DNA of 64,000 nucleotides, from positions 2,480,001 to 2,544,000 of the forward strand of contig NZ_JACBYS010000001.1 in NCBI RefSeq assembly GCF_013408245.1, in the 5' to 3' direction. Positions 31,927-40,484 of this stretch are shown piece by piece. The first letter of the stretch is position 1. Every line of letters begins with the position of its first letter. The stretch is from Duganella sp. 1224. GTDB taxonomy: Bacteria; Pseudomonadota; Gammaproteobacteria; Burkholderiales; Burkholderiaceae_D. A model generated the notes under the pieces. The model saw only the letters and a program-made list of their open reading frames with translations. It ran no database searches and was not told the origin of the DNA. A program made the translations under genes and the position numbers.

Positions 31927-33951
31927 ATGCTCGACCTCCTGGAACGCATAGACGCAGACAGCAACGACATCGGTGTACTGGTGGCGCTGTTTGACACGCT
32001 GCGTCCCAAGCGCGCCACCGACGGCGCGCGCGCCGCCGCCAATGTGCGCACGCTGTGCCAGCTACTGAAAGGCAATCCGGCGCAGGCCATCGCGCTGCGC
32101 AACCACATCCGCAACCTGCTGGCCTCGCGCCGCCACGCCAGCCTGTACACCGAGATCGGCGTGCTGTCGAACGACGGCTTCTTCAGCGAGCTGAAGACCC
32201 GCATCGCCTACCGCATCCTGCCGCCGGCGCTGGGCAATGAATACCTGAGCGACGCGCTGGACCAGATCGTCTACAAGCGCACCGACCATCTCTGGATGGC
32301 CGCGGTGCCGGCCGCCGACTGGCTGGCCCTGATCGACGTGGTGGCGCACGCCGAGCAGCGCGCCGACGCCCGCGCCGAGGCCGCACAGGGCGGCAACCTG
32401 ATGCTGCCCGGCCTGCTGGACGCGATCCGCACCCTGTCCTACCGCGTCTGCGCCATCGGCCTGGAGCCGCGCCTGACCAACTTCCACACCGAGATGGAGA
32501 CCTACGAGTCGCCCTTCATGGTGCAGAACTACGAGGTCAACAGCTACCTGGACGCCTACCACCGCAAGCTGGCCGGCCAGGAAACCGACCTCGACGATAC
32601 GCGCCACCTGCTGGTGATGCTGGAGCAGTGCGACGCCGTCATCGCCAAGATCCGCAAGAAGGCGCTGAGCCAGGGCACCAGCATCGCCCTCACCTACCTG
32701 CTGGTGTCGCTGACGCAGAGCCTGGACCGCATGCGCAAGCTGCTGTTCCTGGTCGACGTGCACGCGCCCGGCGAGGCGCACGACCAGGCGCGCCGCGCCG
32801 CCGCCATCGCGCTGGCGCTGGAACTGATCGCGGCGCACAACAACAAGTACATGGTGCGCGACCTGTTGAGCGACAACATCAACCTGCTGGCGCGCAACGT
32901 CACCGAAAACGCCAGCCACACCGGCGAGCACTACGTGGCCGACACCCGGCGCGAGCTGGGCGCCATGTTCGTGTCCTCGGCCGGCGCCGGGCTGGTGATC
33001 GGCTTCATGGCGCTGTTCAAGATCCTGATGTCCTATCTGCGCGCCGCGCCGCTGGTGGAAGCCTTTCTGTTCAGCATGAACTACTCGCTGGGCTTCGTCT
33101 TCATCCACCTGCTGCACTTCACGGTGGCCACCAAGCAGCCGGCCATGACCGCCTCGCGCATCGCCTCCGGCCTGCATAGCAAGGACGGCCGCAATATCGA
33201 CATCGACAGCATGGCCGAGCTGTGCGCCAAGGTGATCCGCACGCAAAACATGGCGGTGCTGGGCAACCTGGCGGTGTGCATCCCCACCGCCTGGCTGATC
33301 GCCATGGCCTGGCCCTACATGACCGGCCACCACCTGGTGTCGCCCGACAAGGCCATGCACCTGCTGCACGACATCGACCCGATCCACGCGCCGACGCTGA
33401 TCTACGCGGCCATCGCCGGCGTCTGCCTGTTCGTGGCCGGCCTGATCTCCGGCTACTACGACAACAAGGCGCTGTACACGCGCTGGGCGCAGCGCATTGC
33501 GCAGCTGCGCGGCCTGCGCTGGCTGCTGGGACAGGAACGGCTGGACCGGCTGGGGCGCTACCTGGAAGGCAATCTGGGCGGGCTGATGGGTAACTTCTAC
33601 TTCGGCATCCTGCTGGGCATCATGCCCTTCCTCGGCTTCGTGCTGGGGATACCGCTCGACATCCGCCACGTCACGTTCTCATCCGCCAACTTTGCGACAG
33701 CAATTGTGGGACTCGATCACAATGTCAGCTGGGAACTGGTTGTGACCTCGGTAGCAGGTTTTCTTTCCATAGGGACAGTCAATCTGCTGGTCAGCTTTGG
33801 CCTGGCGCTGTGGGTGGCGTTGCGCTCGCGGCAGGTGCGCTTCCAGCATGGCTGGCAGCTGACCAAGGCGCTGGGGCGCCGCTTCCGCACGGGGCCGATC
33901 GCCTTCCTGTTCGGCTCGTCCGACGACCACCAACCTATTGAAAAGGCCTGA
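31927..33951 (+). CDS. COG4389 membrane protein ('site-specific recombinase', Gcr family)
   Basis: 674 residues. The N-terminal half is helical and soluble. The C-terminal half has several membrane spans (SSAGAGLVIGFMALFKILM, LGFVFIHLLHF, NLAVCIPTAWLIAMAW, AAIAGVCLFVAGLISGYY, GILLGIMPFLGFVLG). Databases call the family site-specific recombinase, but I see neither the tyrosine-recombinase R-H-R-Y set nor a serine-recombinase motif, and the membrane topology argues against it. Its stop overlaps the start of the phospholipase-D-type gene (TGATG), which suggests a joint role at the membrane. Confidence 0.82.
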   Translation: MLDLLERIDADSNDIGVLVALFDTLRPKRATDGARAAANVRTLCQLLKGNPAQAIALRNHIRNLLASRRHASLYTEIGVLSNDGFFSELKTRIAYRILPPALGNEYLSDALDQIVYKRTDHLWMAAVPAADWLALIDVVAHAEQRADARAEAAQGGNLMLPGLLDAIRTLSYRVCAIGLEPRLTNFHTEMETYESPFMVQNYEVNSYLDAYHRKLAGQETDLDDTRHLLVMLEQCDAVIAKIRKKALSQGTSIALTYLLVSLTQSLDRMRKLLFLVDVHAPGEAHDQARRAAAIALALELIAAHNNKYMVRDLLSDNINLLARNVTENASHTGEHYVADTRRELGAMFVSSAGAGLVIGFMALFKILMSYLRAAPLVEAFLFSMNYSLGFVFIHLLHFTVATKQPAMTASRIASGLHSKDGRNIDIDSMAELCAKVIRTQNMAVLGNLAVCIPTAWLIAMAWPYMTGHHLVSPDKAMHLLHDIDPIHAPTLIYAAIAGVCLFVAGLISGYYDNKALYTRWAQRIAQLRGLRWLLGQERLDRLGRYLEGNLGGLMGNFYFGILLGIMPFLGFVLGIPLDIRHVTFSSANFATAIVGLDHNVSWELVVTSVAGFLSIGTVNLLVSFGLALWVALRSRQVRFQHGWQLTKALGRRFRTGPIAFLFGSSDDHQPIEKA

Positions 33952-35345
33952 TGATGAAAGCGTTGCACATGCGTTTCTGGTTACCTCTGTGCTTGATGTG
34001 CTGGGGCTTGCTGGGGGCCTGCGCATCGTTGCCGAATGTGACGGCGCTGGGCGACAAGCTGGAGCCGTCCGGCGCGCCCACCGTCAAGGGCCCGAACGGC
34101 GAACTCAGCGACGCGCGCGCCAAGGCGCTGCTGGCCAAGCGCTGGTCCAAGGGCACGCTGGACCTGAAGGAGCAGGCGGCGCTGGAAGAAGCGGCCACCG
34201 GCGTGCCGCTGATCGCCGGCAACAAGACCACGCTGCTGTTCGACGGTCCGCAGACCATGTCGGAAATGCTGAAGGCGATTGCCGCCGCGCGCAACAACAT
34301 CAATCTGGAAACCTACATCTTCGACCAGGACGAACTGGGGCTGAAGTTCGCCGACGCGCTGATCGACAAGCAGCGGCAAGGGGTGACGGTCAACATCCTG
34401 TACGACAGCGTCGGCACCATCGGCGTGCCGGCCGAATTCTTCAAGCGCATGCGCGACGGCGGCATCAAGCTGATCGAGTTCAACCCGGTCAACCCGGCCA
34501 AGGTCAGCGGCAATGACTGGAAGATCAACAACCGCGACCACCGCAAGGTGCTGATCGTCGACGGCAAGGTGGCGTTCACCGGCGGCATCAACATCAGCGC
34601 CACCTATGCCAAGAGTTCGCTGTTCCGCTCGGCCTCCAAGCCGACCAGCAAGGCCGACGTCGGCTGGCGCGACACCCACATCAAGGTCGAGGGGCCGGCG
34701 GTGCAGGCGTTCCAGTGGCTGTTCGTGCGCCAGTGGGCATCGCAGGACAAGGACGACCTGCGCGAGGCCGACTACTTCCCCAAGCCGGTGATTGCCGGCG
34801 ACAAGGTGGTGCGGGTGCTGGGCAGCGATCCGGGCGGCCAGTTTGAAATCTACAAGGCCTACGCGCTGGCGATCCAGGAGGCGAAAAAATCGATCCACAT
34901 CACCTCGGCCTACTTCGTGCCGGACCGGCAGACGGTGGACGCGCTGATCGCCGCCGCCCGGCGCGGCGTGGACGTCAAGATCGTGCTGCCGGGCGTGTCG
35001 GACAGCGGACTGGTGTTCTATGCCGGCCATGCCTTCTACGACGACCTGCTGGCCGCCGGCGTCAAGATCTACCAGCTCAAGCTGGCGGTGCTGCACGCCA
35101 AGACCGCGGTCATCGACGGCAAATGGTCGACGGTGGGCTCGACCAATATCGACACCCGCAGCTTCCTGCACAACAGCGAGCTGAACGTGATCGTCATGGG
35201 CGAAGAATTCGGCACCGAGATGGAAAAAGCCTTCCAGGAGGACATGAAGGACTCCAACGTCATCACGCTGGAACAGTGGCGCCACCGCCCCTGGGCCAAC
35301 CGCATGAAGGAATGGGCCGCCCGCTTCATGGACTACTGGCTCTGA
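33951..35345 (+). CDS. Cardiolipin-synthase-like phospholipase D lipoprotein
   Basis: 464 residues: lipobox LLGAC (Cys24), so the protein is membrane-anchored on the periplasmic side, and two HKD motifs (His197/Lys199/Asp204 in NRDHRKVLIVDGKVAFTGG and His382/Lys384/Asp389 in LHAKTAVIDGKWSTVGS) that together make one PLD active site. Cytoplasmic-membrane cardiolipin synthases have two N-terminal helices instead of a lipobox; the family here is nearest to ClsC/periplasmic PLD proteins. Coupled to the COG4389 gene by a TGATG overlap. Confidence 0.85.
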   Translation: MMKALHMRFWLPLCLMCWGLLGACASLPNVTALGDKLEPSGAPTVKGPNGELSDARAKALLAKRWSKGTLDLKEQAALEEAATGVPLIAGNKTTLLFDGPQTMSEMLKAIAAARNNINLETYIFDQDELGLKFADALIDKQRQGVTVNILYDSVGTIGVPAEFFKRMRDGGIKLIEFNPVNPAKVSGNDWKINNRDHRKVLIVDGKVAFTGGINISATYAKSSLFRSASKPTSKADVGWRDTHIKVEGPAVQAFQWLFVRQWASQDKDDLREADYFPKPVIAGDKVVRVLGSDPGGQFEIYKAYALAIQEAKKSIHITSAYFVPDRQTVDALIAAARRGVDVKIVLPGVSDSGLVFYAGHAFYDDLLAAGVKIYQLKLAVLHAKTAVIDGKWSTVGSTNIDTRSFLHNSELNVIVMGEEFGTEMEKAFQEDMKDSNVITLEQWRHRPWANRMKEWAARFMDYWL

Positions 35346-35347
35346 GC

Positions 35348-35438
35348 TCCGGGGTCAGGTCCTCCATTTCTACACGGCCTCTGCCGTAGCGTTCCGCTAC
35401 GGCAGAGGCCGTGTAGAAATGGAGGACCTGACCCCGGA
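35348..35438. repeat. Perfect palindrome with 44-base arms
   Basis: Arms 35348-35391 and 35395-35438 are exact reverse complements around a 3-base loop (ttc). It begins 3 bases after the PLD gene stop and ends one base before the stop codon of the convergent phosphodiesterase gene. As RNA it would form a very long hairpin and may end transcription from both sides. It begins with the same ggggtcag bases as the REP-like element at 5889. Confidence 0.9.
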
Positions 35439-36257
35439 TTAGGCCTCGGCGGCGAGTGACCAGACGTCGCCGCTGCGGCGGAAGCATTCGGTGCGGACCG
35501 GCTCGAAGCTGGCCGTGCCTTCGATCCAGCTGTAGCGCTCCACCTGCACATCGTCGGGATTGACGCGCAGGACGTTGAAGGAGTTGGATTCGCCGCGCCC
35601 GCGCGTCGACGTCGCCGTGCCGGCCTGCACCACCAGCGCCGCGTAGCCCTCGATCTTGTAGCGCTGCGCGCTGTTGCCGGCATGGCTGGCGTGCAGGTGC
35701 CCGGCCAGCAGCACGTCGACACCACATTCGGCAAACGCCCGCATCGCCATCGGCGCGCGGTCGACCAGGTCGTCCGGATCAAACGTCGCCGGCAAGTCGA
35801 ACGGATGGTGGGTGACGATGATGCGCGTGTGCTCCGGCCCCACCGCCTGCATGCGCTGGCGCATCTGCGCCAGCTGCGCCTGGTTGACGCGGCCATCCTT
35901 GAAGGTCAGCGAGCGCGCGGTGTTGATGCCAAGCACGGCGATTTCATCGTCCACGTATTCCGGCGCCAGGTCCAGCGTGACGTAGCGCGTGTACTTGCGC
36001 AGCGGCGTCAGGAAGCGGCTGGCGACGTTGTACAGCGGGATGTCGTGGTTGCCCGGCACCACGATCTGCGGCCCCGGCAAGGTGTCCAGCCAGGCGCGCG
36101 CGGCCTTGAATTCTTCGGTCCTGGCGCGCTGCGTCAGGTCGCCGGACACCACCACCACGTCGGGCGCCAGCCGCGTCACCAGTTCCTGCAGCGGCCGCAG
36201 CAAGTCCTGGTCGACGCGGCCGAAGTGCAGGTCGGATAAATGGACGATGGTGCGCAT
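35439..36257 (-). CDS. Calcineurin-like metallophosphoesterase (CpdA-like)
   Basis: 272 residues with the full metal-binding series of the class: DLHFGR (Asp9, His11), GDLTQ, GNHD, and later THHPFDL and GHLHASH. CpdA-type 3',5'-cyclic-nucleotide phosphodiesterases share this layout, but the family is broad and lipid phosphoesterase activity is equally plausible. It is the last gene of a minus-strand set with a lipid kinase and a PAP2 phosphatase, 9 bases after the kinase stop, which favours a lipid-linked role. Confidence 0.85.
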   Translation of the reverse strand: MRTIVHLSDLHFGRVDQDLLRPLQELVTRLAPDVVVVSGDLTQRARTEEFKAARAWLDTLPGPQIVVPGNHDIPLYNVASRFLTPLRKYTRYVTLDLAPEYVDDEIAVLGINTARSLTFKDGRVNQAQLAQMRQRMQAVGPEHTRIIVTHHPFDLPATFDPDDLVDRAPMAMRAFAECGVDVLLAGHLHASHAGNSAQRYKIEGYAALVVQAGTATSTRGRGESNSFNVLRVNPDDVQVERYSWIEGTASFEPVRTECFRRSGDVWSLAAEA

Positions 36258-36266
36258 GCTGCTCTC

Positions 36267-37163
36267 CTAAACGGCGGCGGCCGGGACGATGACGTTCAGC
36301 GCCGCCGCCCGCGAGCGGTAGCACAGCGGCGGCTTCATCAGCGTGACTTCGCCGTCGGTGGCCACGCGCAGGTGGTGGTGGCGGGTTTCGATTTCCAGCG
36401 ACGCGGCCGACAGCACGTCAAAATCGCGCGCCGCCTGCAGCTTGCCGAACAGCGCGTGCAGCGCGTAGCGCAACAGGCCGAGACGCGTCGGCTTCTGCGC
36501 CACGTACAGGCACAGCTTGCCGGTGTCGAGCCGCTCGCGCGCGCCCAGGGTCAGGCCTTGCAGGTATTCGTTGTTGCCGATGAAGACGAACGGCGTGCGG
36601 CGCAAATGCTCGTCGCCGTTGATCTTGAGCCGCACGCTGAGAAACGGGAAGCGCCGCAGCGCGGCAAACAGCGCACGCCCGAACGCCGGCCATTTGCCGC
36701 GCCCCAGCTGGCGCTGCTGCTGTTCGCGGTCGCGCACGATGTCAGGATAGATGCCGAGGCTGGAGTTGTTGAGGAAGATGCGGCCGTTGACCTCGCCAAC
36801 GTCCACCTTGCTGGCCTTGCCGCGTACGATGTTGGCCACCGCGTCATCCAGTTCCAGCGGGATCTTGAGATCCTTGGCAAAGTGGTTCAGCGTGCCCAGC
36901 GGCAGCACGCCCAGCCAGGTGTCGGTGCCGGCCAGCACCGAGGCAACAGCATTGATGGTGCCGTCGCCGCCGCCCGCCACCACCACCGGCGCGCCCTCCT
37001 TCAGCGCGCGCTCGGCGCGTTGGATCATTTCCTCACCGCTCTTGGCCAGCGTGATGTCGGCCGCGGCGCCCTGGCTGCGGAATTTTTCCGCCAGCGAGGC
37101 AGCCCAGCCGCCGCAATAGCCCAGGCCCGCACTCGCATTGACGATGACGACAATTGTCTGCAT
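36267..37163 (-). CDS. Diacylglycerol kinase family lipid kinase (YegS/LCB5 type)
   Basis: 298 residues from the ATG at 37163. The catalytic domain of diacylglycerol kinases is present: NASAG near the start, VVVAGGGDGTINAVA (about 77-91) as the nucleotide-binding loop, and LGVLPLGTLNHFAKDL. The longer frame to 37223 crosses the upstream stop and is rejected. It starts 5 bases after the PAP2 gene, so kinase and phosphatase are probably made together. Confidence 0.9.
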   Translation of the reverse strand: MQTIVVIVNASAGLGYCGGWAASLAEKFRSQGAAADITLAKSGEEMIQRAERALKEGAPVVVAGGGDGTINAVASVLAGTDTWLGVLPLGTLNHFAKDLKIPLELDDAVANIVRGKASKVDVGEVNGRIFLNNSSLGIYPDIVRDREQQQRQLGRGKWPAFGRALFAALRRFPFLSVRLKINGDEHLRRTPFVFIGNNEYLQGLTLGARERLDTGKLCLYVAQKPTRLGLLRYALHALFGKLQAARDFDVLSAASLEIETRHHHLRVATDGEVTLMKPPLCYRSRAAALNVIVPAAAV

Positions 37164-37168
37164 ATGCT

Positions 37169-37858
37169 TTATACCGTTTTTCCCTCGCGCCGGCGGCGCA
37201 GCGTGGAGATCGCCGTGATGCACACCGCCAGCCAGGCGACGCTTTCAGCCATGGCGGCCAGCACATCGCTGACATAGTGCGCGCCCAGATAGACACGGCT
37301 CAACGCCACCAACAATACCATCGTCAGGCAGGCCGCCACTGTTCCCACACGCACACTCCAGGCCGGCCGGGCGATGACCAGGTAGCTGACCAGCAGGCCA
37401 TAGAAACAGGTGGCCGCCGTGGTGTGGCCGCTGGGGAAGCTGTAGGTCGACAGCGTCACCAGCGGGTCCTCGAACACCGGCCGCGCGCGCTGAAAGTAGA
37501 ACTTTAGCGCCACATTCAGCACCATGCCGCCGGGCACGGCGAACGCCAGCGCCAGCAGCCAGTAGCGCGCTCCGCGCCGCCACAAATGCCAGGCCAGCAG
37601 ACAGAACAGCACCAGCATGCCGGCCACCGAGTGCATCGCCGAGATCGCATACATGATGCTGGTCAGCGGCTCGAACGCATGGGCGTTGAACCAGTGCGCC
37701 ACCTGCACGTCCAGCACGGTGATGGCTTCCCGCCCCATCACCGCTTCCGCCAGGTCATGGAAAATGGCGCCGGCAATGATCAGCAGCGCCATGCCAACGG
37801 TCAAATGTAAACCGAATTCGCCCTGCGGAGACAGTCTTGCCTCGACGAAACTGAGCAA
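37169..37858 (-). CDS. PAP2 family phosphatase
   Basis: 229 residues with about six membrane spans and the three phosphatase motifs KFYFQRARP, PSGHT and SRVYLGAHYVSDV, complete for catalysis, so a lipid phosphate (phosphatidate, PGP or undecaprenyl diphosphate) phosphatase. The start is uncertain: the frame opens at TTG 37858, but the GGAGGA site is about 13 bases further up. First gene of the PAP2 - lipid kinase - phosphoesterase set. Confidence 0.88.
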   Translation of the reverse strand: MLSFVEARLSPQGEFGLHLTVGMALLIIAGAIFHDLAEAVMGREAITVLDVQVAHWFNAHAFEPLTSIMYAISAMHSVAGMLVLFCLLAWHLWRRGARYWLLALAFAVPGGMVLNVALKFYFQRARPVFEDPLVTLSTYSFPSGHTTAATCFYGLLVSYLVIARPAWSVRVGTVAACLTMVLLVALSRVYLGAHYVSDVLAAMAESVAWLAVCITAISTLRRRREGKTV

Positions 37859-37929
37859 TTTGTTAGAAATTTGGTCCTCCGTGCACGACTGCCGATGAAG
37901 TTAACGTAAAAACCACAAAACAACGAATT

Positions 37930-37949
37930 TACTGTTTATTTGCACAGTA
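37930..37949. promoter_or_regulatory. LexA (SOS) box 1
   Basis: tactgt-N8-acagta: a perfect CTGT-N8-ACAG core with matching T/A flanks. Compare the classic gammaproteobacterial consensus TACTG(TA)5CAGTA. It abuts box 2. Confidence 0.85.
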
Positions 37950-37968
37950 CCTGTTTATTCATACAGTA
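37949..37968. promoter_or_regulatory. LexA (SOS) box 2
   Basis: A second CTGT-N8-ACAG, 19 bases centre to centre from box 1, so nearly on the same face of the helix. A tattct -10-like hexamer follows at 37976, which places box 2 over the -35 region. Confidence 0.85.
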
Positions 37969-38020
37969 GTTGTGCTATTCTGAACTCCTCGTTAAACACA
38001 ACTCCAACAAAGGAACTGTC

Positions 38021-38251
38021 ATGAGCACTCTGAATAGCAGCTTTGGCTCCCGCTTCGGTCTGGAATACCTGCCTACCTCCTTCATGGTTCGCATGGGCAA
38101 ACGCGAAATGATGGTGTGCCGTGACTTCCGCAAGCGTTTCTACGCTGTCAACCCCATCATCGAGTGCGACACCGGCGTACAGGCGGGCCATCTGGAGGTA
38201 CTGCTGTTCCGCCGCTGGCTGCTGATCCTGTCGAAGTCGAAGGCGCACTAA
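38021..38251 (+). CDS. SOS-controlled orphan, 76 residues
   Basis: Small basic soluble protein with no recognised family. Its central segment reads MVRMGKREMMVCRDFRKRFY and it ends in LLFRRWLLILSKSKAH, which could bind nucleic acid or a membrane. AAAGGAACT precedes the ATG at 38021; a longer frame from 37970 would start inside the promoter. Two tandem LexA boxes directly upstream predict tight repression and induction by DNA damage. Gene neighbours are unrelated, so it is a single-gene SOS unit. Division inhibitors of the SulA kind often have this layout, but there is no sequence evidence for that role. Confidence 0.75.
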   Translation: MSTLNSSFGSRFGLEYLPTSFMVRMGKREMMVCRDFRKRFYAVNPIIECDTGVQAGHLEVLLFRRWLLILSKSKAH

Positions 38252-38323
38252 TGGTTGCCGGTGCCAGTTGCCACGCCCATGCACAAGACAGGCCGGCAGA
38301 CGCCGCCGCCTCGCTTGCGCTCC

Positions 38324-39400
38324 TCACCTGGGTGTGGCAACTGGCGAGCCGACATCCCCATGATGACTCTGGGCTTCATGCCACAGCGTTACAAACAGAA
38401 CCATCACCACCGGACCGATAAACAGTCCGACCAGGCCCAGGGTTTCCACCCCGCCGAGTATGCCGAATAACACGGCCAGGAACGGCAGCCGCGTGGCGTT
38501 GCCGATGATGCCTGGCCGGACGAAGTGATCCGCCACAAACAGCACCACCGTGCCCCAGACCACCACGGCGATGGCGCCCGGCAGCGCCCCGCCGAAGGCC
38601 AGCACGGCCGCGGCGCTGACAAACGCCAGCGGCGCGCCAAAGGGAATGATGGCCAGGATGCCGGTCGCGGCCGCCCACAGCGCGGCGGACTTCAGGCCAG
38701 CCAGCCAGTAGGCGATGCCGATCAGTACGCCTTCCGCCAGGCCCACCAGCACCAGGCCGTTGACGGTGGCGCGGATCGCGGTCGGCACCTTCTCCGAGTA
38801 GCGCGCCCAGCGCTGTTCGCTGAACCAGCGGCTGCCGATGTTGGTGATCTGGCGGCTCAGCACGTCGCCGTCCTTGTAGAAGAAGAACAAGCACAAAAAG
38901 GCCAGGCCAAAGTCCACCAGCCGGTGCATAAAGCCGACGCCGGCCACCTTGATCATGTCGCTGGCCGAGTGGAAGCCATTGATTTTGCGTTCCGAGAACA
39001 GATGCGCCAGGCCATGCGGCTGGCTCAGCGTGGCCTGCCACCATTCGGCGATGGGGTCGCCGACCACGGGCAGGTGGGCGACAAAGTCCGGCACCGGAAT
39101 GCCGTCGGTGTTGGCGGTGACGATGTAGGTGGCCAGGTCTGGCGCCTGCCGCGCCGCCTGCGCGGCGCCCAGCAAGGCCGGCACGATGAAGATCGCCGCC
39201 ACCAACAAGGTCAGCAAGGCGGCCGACAGGATGCTGTGGCCCAGGCGCGCGCGCAGCCGCTGGTACATCGGCCAGGTCGCCACGCACAGGATTCCGGCCC
39301 ACACCAGCGGCAGGAAGAAGCGCTGCATCACAAATGCCGCGAGTGCGATCAGCGTCAGCGAAAAACCGGCGCTGAGGATGTCGCGCTGGGTTTCGGTCAT
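38324..39400 (-). CDS. AI-2E family transporter (YdiK-like)
   Basis: 358 residues, eight membrane spans, second member of the family in the window and clearly different from the one at 17962. The loop FSERKINGFHSASDM and the block PFGAPLAFVSAAAVLAFGG plus HFVRPGIIGNATRLPFL are characteristic. Substrate unknown. Monocistronic, convergent with the SOS-controlled gene. Confidence 0.87.
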   Translation of the reverse strand: MTETQRDILSAGFSLTLIALAAFVMQRFFLPLVWAGILCVATWPMYQRLRARLGHSILSAALLTLLVAAIFIVPALLGAAQAARQAPDLATYIVTANTDGIPVPDFVAHLPVVGDPIAEWWQATLSQPHGLAHLFSERKINGFHSASDMIKVAGVGFMHRLVDFGLAFLCLFFFYKDGDVLSRQITNIGSRWFSEQRWARYSEKVPTAIRATVNGLVLVGLAEGVLIGIAYWLAGLKSAALWAAATGILAIIPFGAPLAFVSAAAVLAFGGALPGAIAVVVWGTVVLFVADHFVRPGIIGNATRLPFLAVLFGILGGVETLGLVGLFIGPVVMVLFVTLWHEAQSHHGDVGSPVATPR

Positions 39401-39485
39401 TGCTCTCTCCCGATGTTGTTATTAGCGCTATGGTAAGCGCATTTTGTCGCGCTGCCACCACACCGATGGCCGGTTTCAGTCGCCC

Positions 39486-40385
39486 TTAAGCTTTCTCGCA
39501 CTGGGCGCGCAGGAAGTCGCGCAGCTGCAGCACCGTCGGCGTGATCTGCGAACGGTGCATGCAGACCATGCTGAGCGGCGTCGGCTCGCCCAGCACATCA
39601 GGCAGCAGCACCTGCAGGCGCCCGGCGCGGATGTCGGCGCTGACGTCCAGCCGCGACTTGTAGGCGATGCCGACACCGGCCACCGCCCAGCGCCGCACCA
39701 CGTCGGCATCGTCGGCCGTGCGGTTGCCGCTGACGTGCACCACGTCCGGCGCCGCGTGCTGCTCGCTGTAAAAACTCCAGCGGTCGTGGATGACGTCGTC
39801 CAGCATGAAGCGCAGGCAGTTGTGCTGGGCCAGATCGTCCAGCGACTTCAGCCTGCCATGCTGCTTGATGTAGTCGGGCGAGGCCACCAGCACGCGGCGG
39901 TTTTCCGGCGCCAGCGGCAAGGCGATCAGGCTGGAGTCTTCCTGCTTGCCGTAGCGGATGGCGATGTCGATCGGCTGCCGGTACATGTCCGACACGCGAT
40001 CGCTGATGCCCAGCTGCAGCACCACTTTGGGATATTGCGCCTGTAACTGGTCCAGCCAGCCGACCACCAGGTTGCGCCCGAGATCGGACGGCATGGAGAT
40101 TTTCAGCGTGCCGCCCAGCGTTTCCTTGCCCTGGATAAGCGCGTCGTGCCCTTCCTTGAGCAGACGTAGCGCCTCGCGCGCGTGGCGCAGATAGTGTTCA
40201 CCCTCCTCCGTCAGCCGCAGCGAGCGCGTGGTGCGGGCGAACAGGCGCAGCTTCAGTTCGCCCTCCAGCCGCTTGACGGCGGCGCTGGCCAGCGCCGGCG
40301 AGATTTCCAGTTCGCGCGCGGCGGCCGACAAGCTGCTGCGGTCGGCGGTACGAACAAATACGTTCAGATCATCTAAGCGCAACAA
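39486..40385 (-). CDS. LysR family transcriptional regulator
   Basis: 299 residues: N-terminal winged helix (LNVFVRTADRSSLSAAAREL ... RTTRSLRLTEEGE) and a substrate-binding domain. It opens with TTG, 10 bases after AAGGAA; an ATG three codons earlier is in another frame and meets a stop. It is divergent from the oxidoreductase at 40485 with a 99-base shared region, the classic layout in which LysR controls the neighbour. Confidence 0.9.
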   Translation of the reverse strand: MLRLDDLNVFVRTADRSSLSAAARELEISPALASAAVKRLEGELKLRLFARTTRSLRLTEEGEHYLRHAREALRLLKEGHDALIQGKETLGGTLKISMPSDLGRNLVVGWLDQLQAQYPKVVLQLGISDRVSDMYRQPIDIAIRYGKQEDSSLIALPLAPENRRVLVASPDYIKQHGRLKSLDDLAQHNCLRFMLDDVIHDRWSFYSEQHAAPDVVHVSGNRTADDADVVRRWAVAGVGIAYKSRLDVSADIRAGRLQVLLPDVLGEPTPLSMVCMHRSQITPTVLQLRDFLRAQCEKA

Positions 40386-40484
40386 TTATCTTCATTCCTT
40401 TGAAAGAGTTTCGCCATCTGGCGCTTTTTTCGCGCCAGAAAACAAAATATCATACTTTCCATCGAAAACTCATTGGAGAATCCC

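Noticed and set aside
31927..33951. COG4389 gene as a mobile-element recombinase
   Set aside because: No recombinase active-site set and clear membrane spans; no repeats or other mobile genes next to it.
40417..40440. Hairpin tctggcgc ... gcgccaga in the LysR-oxidoreductase gap
   Set aside because: It could be a terminator or an operator, but its position inside the divergent promoter and the lack of a matching T-N11-A LysR box leave it undecided.
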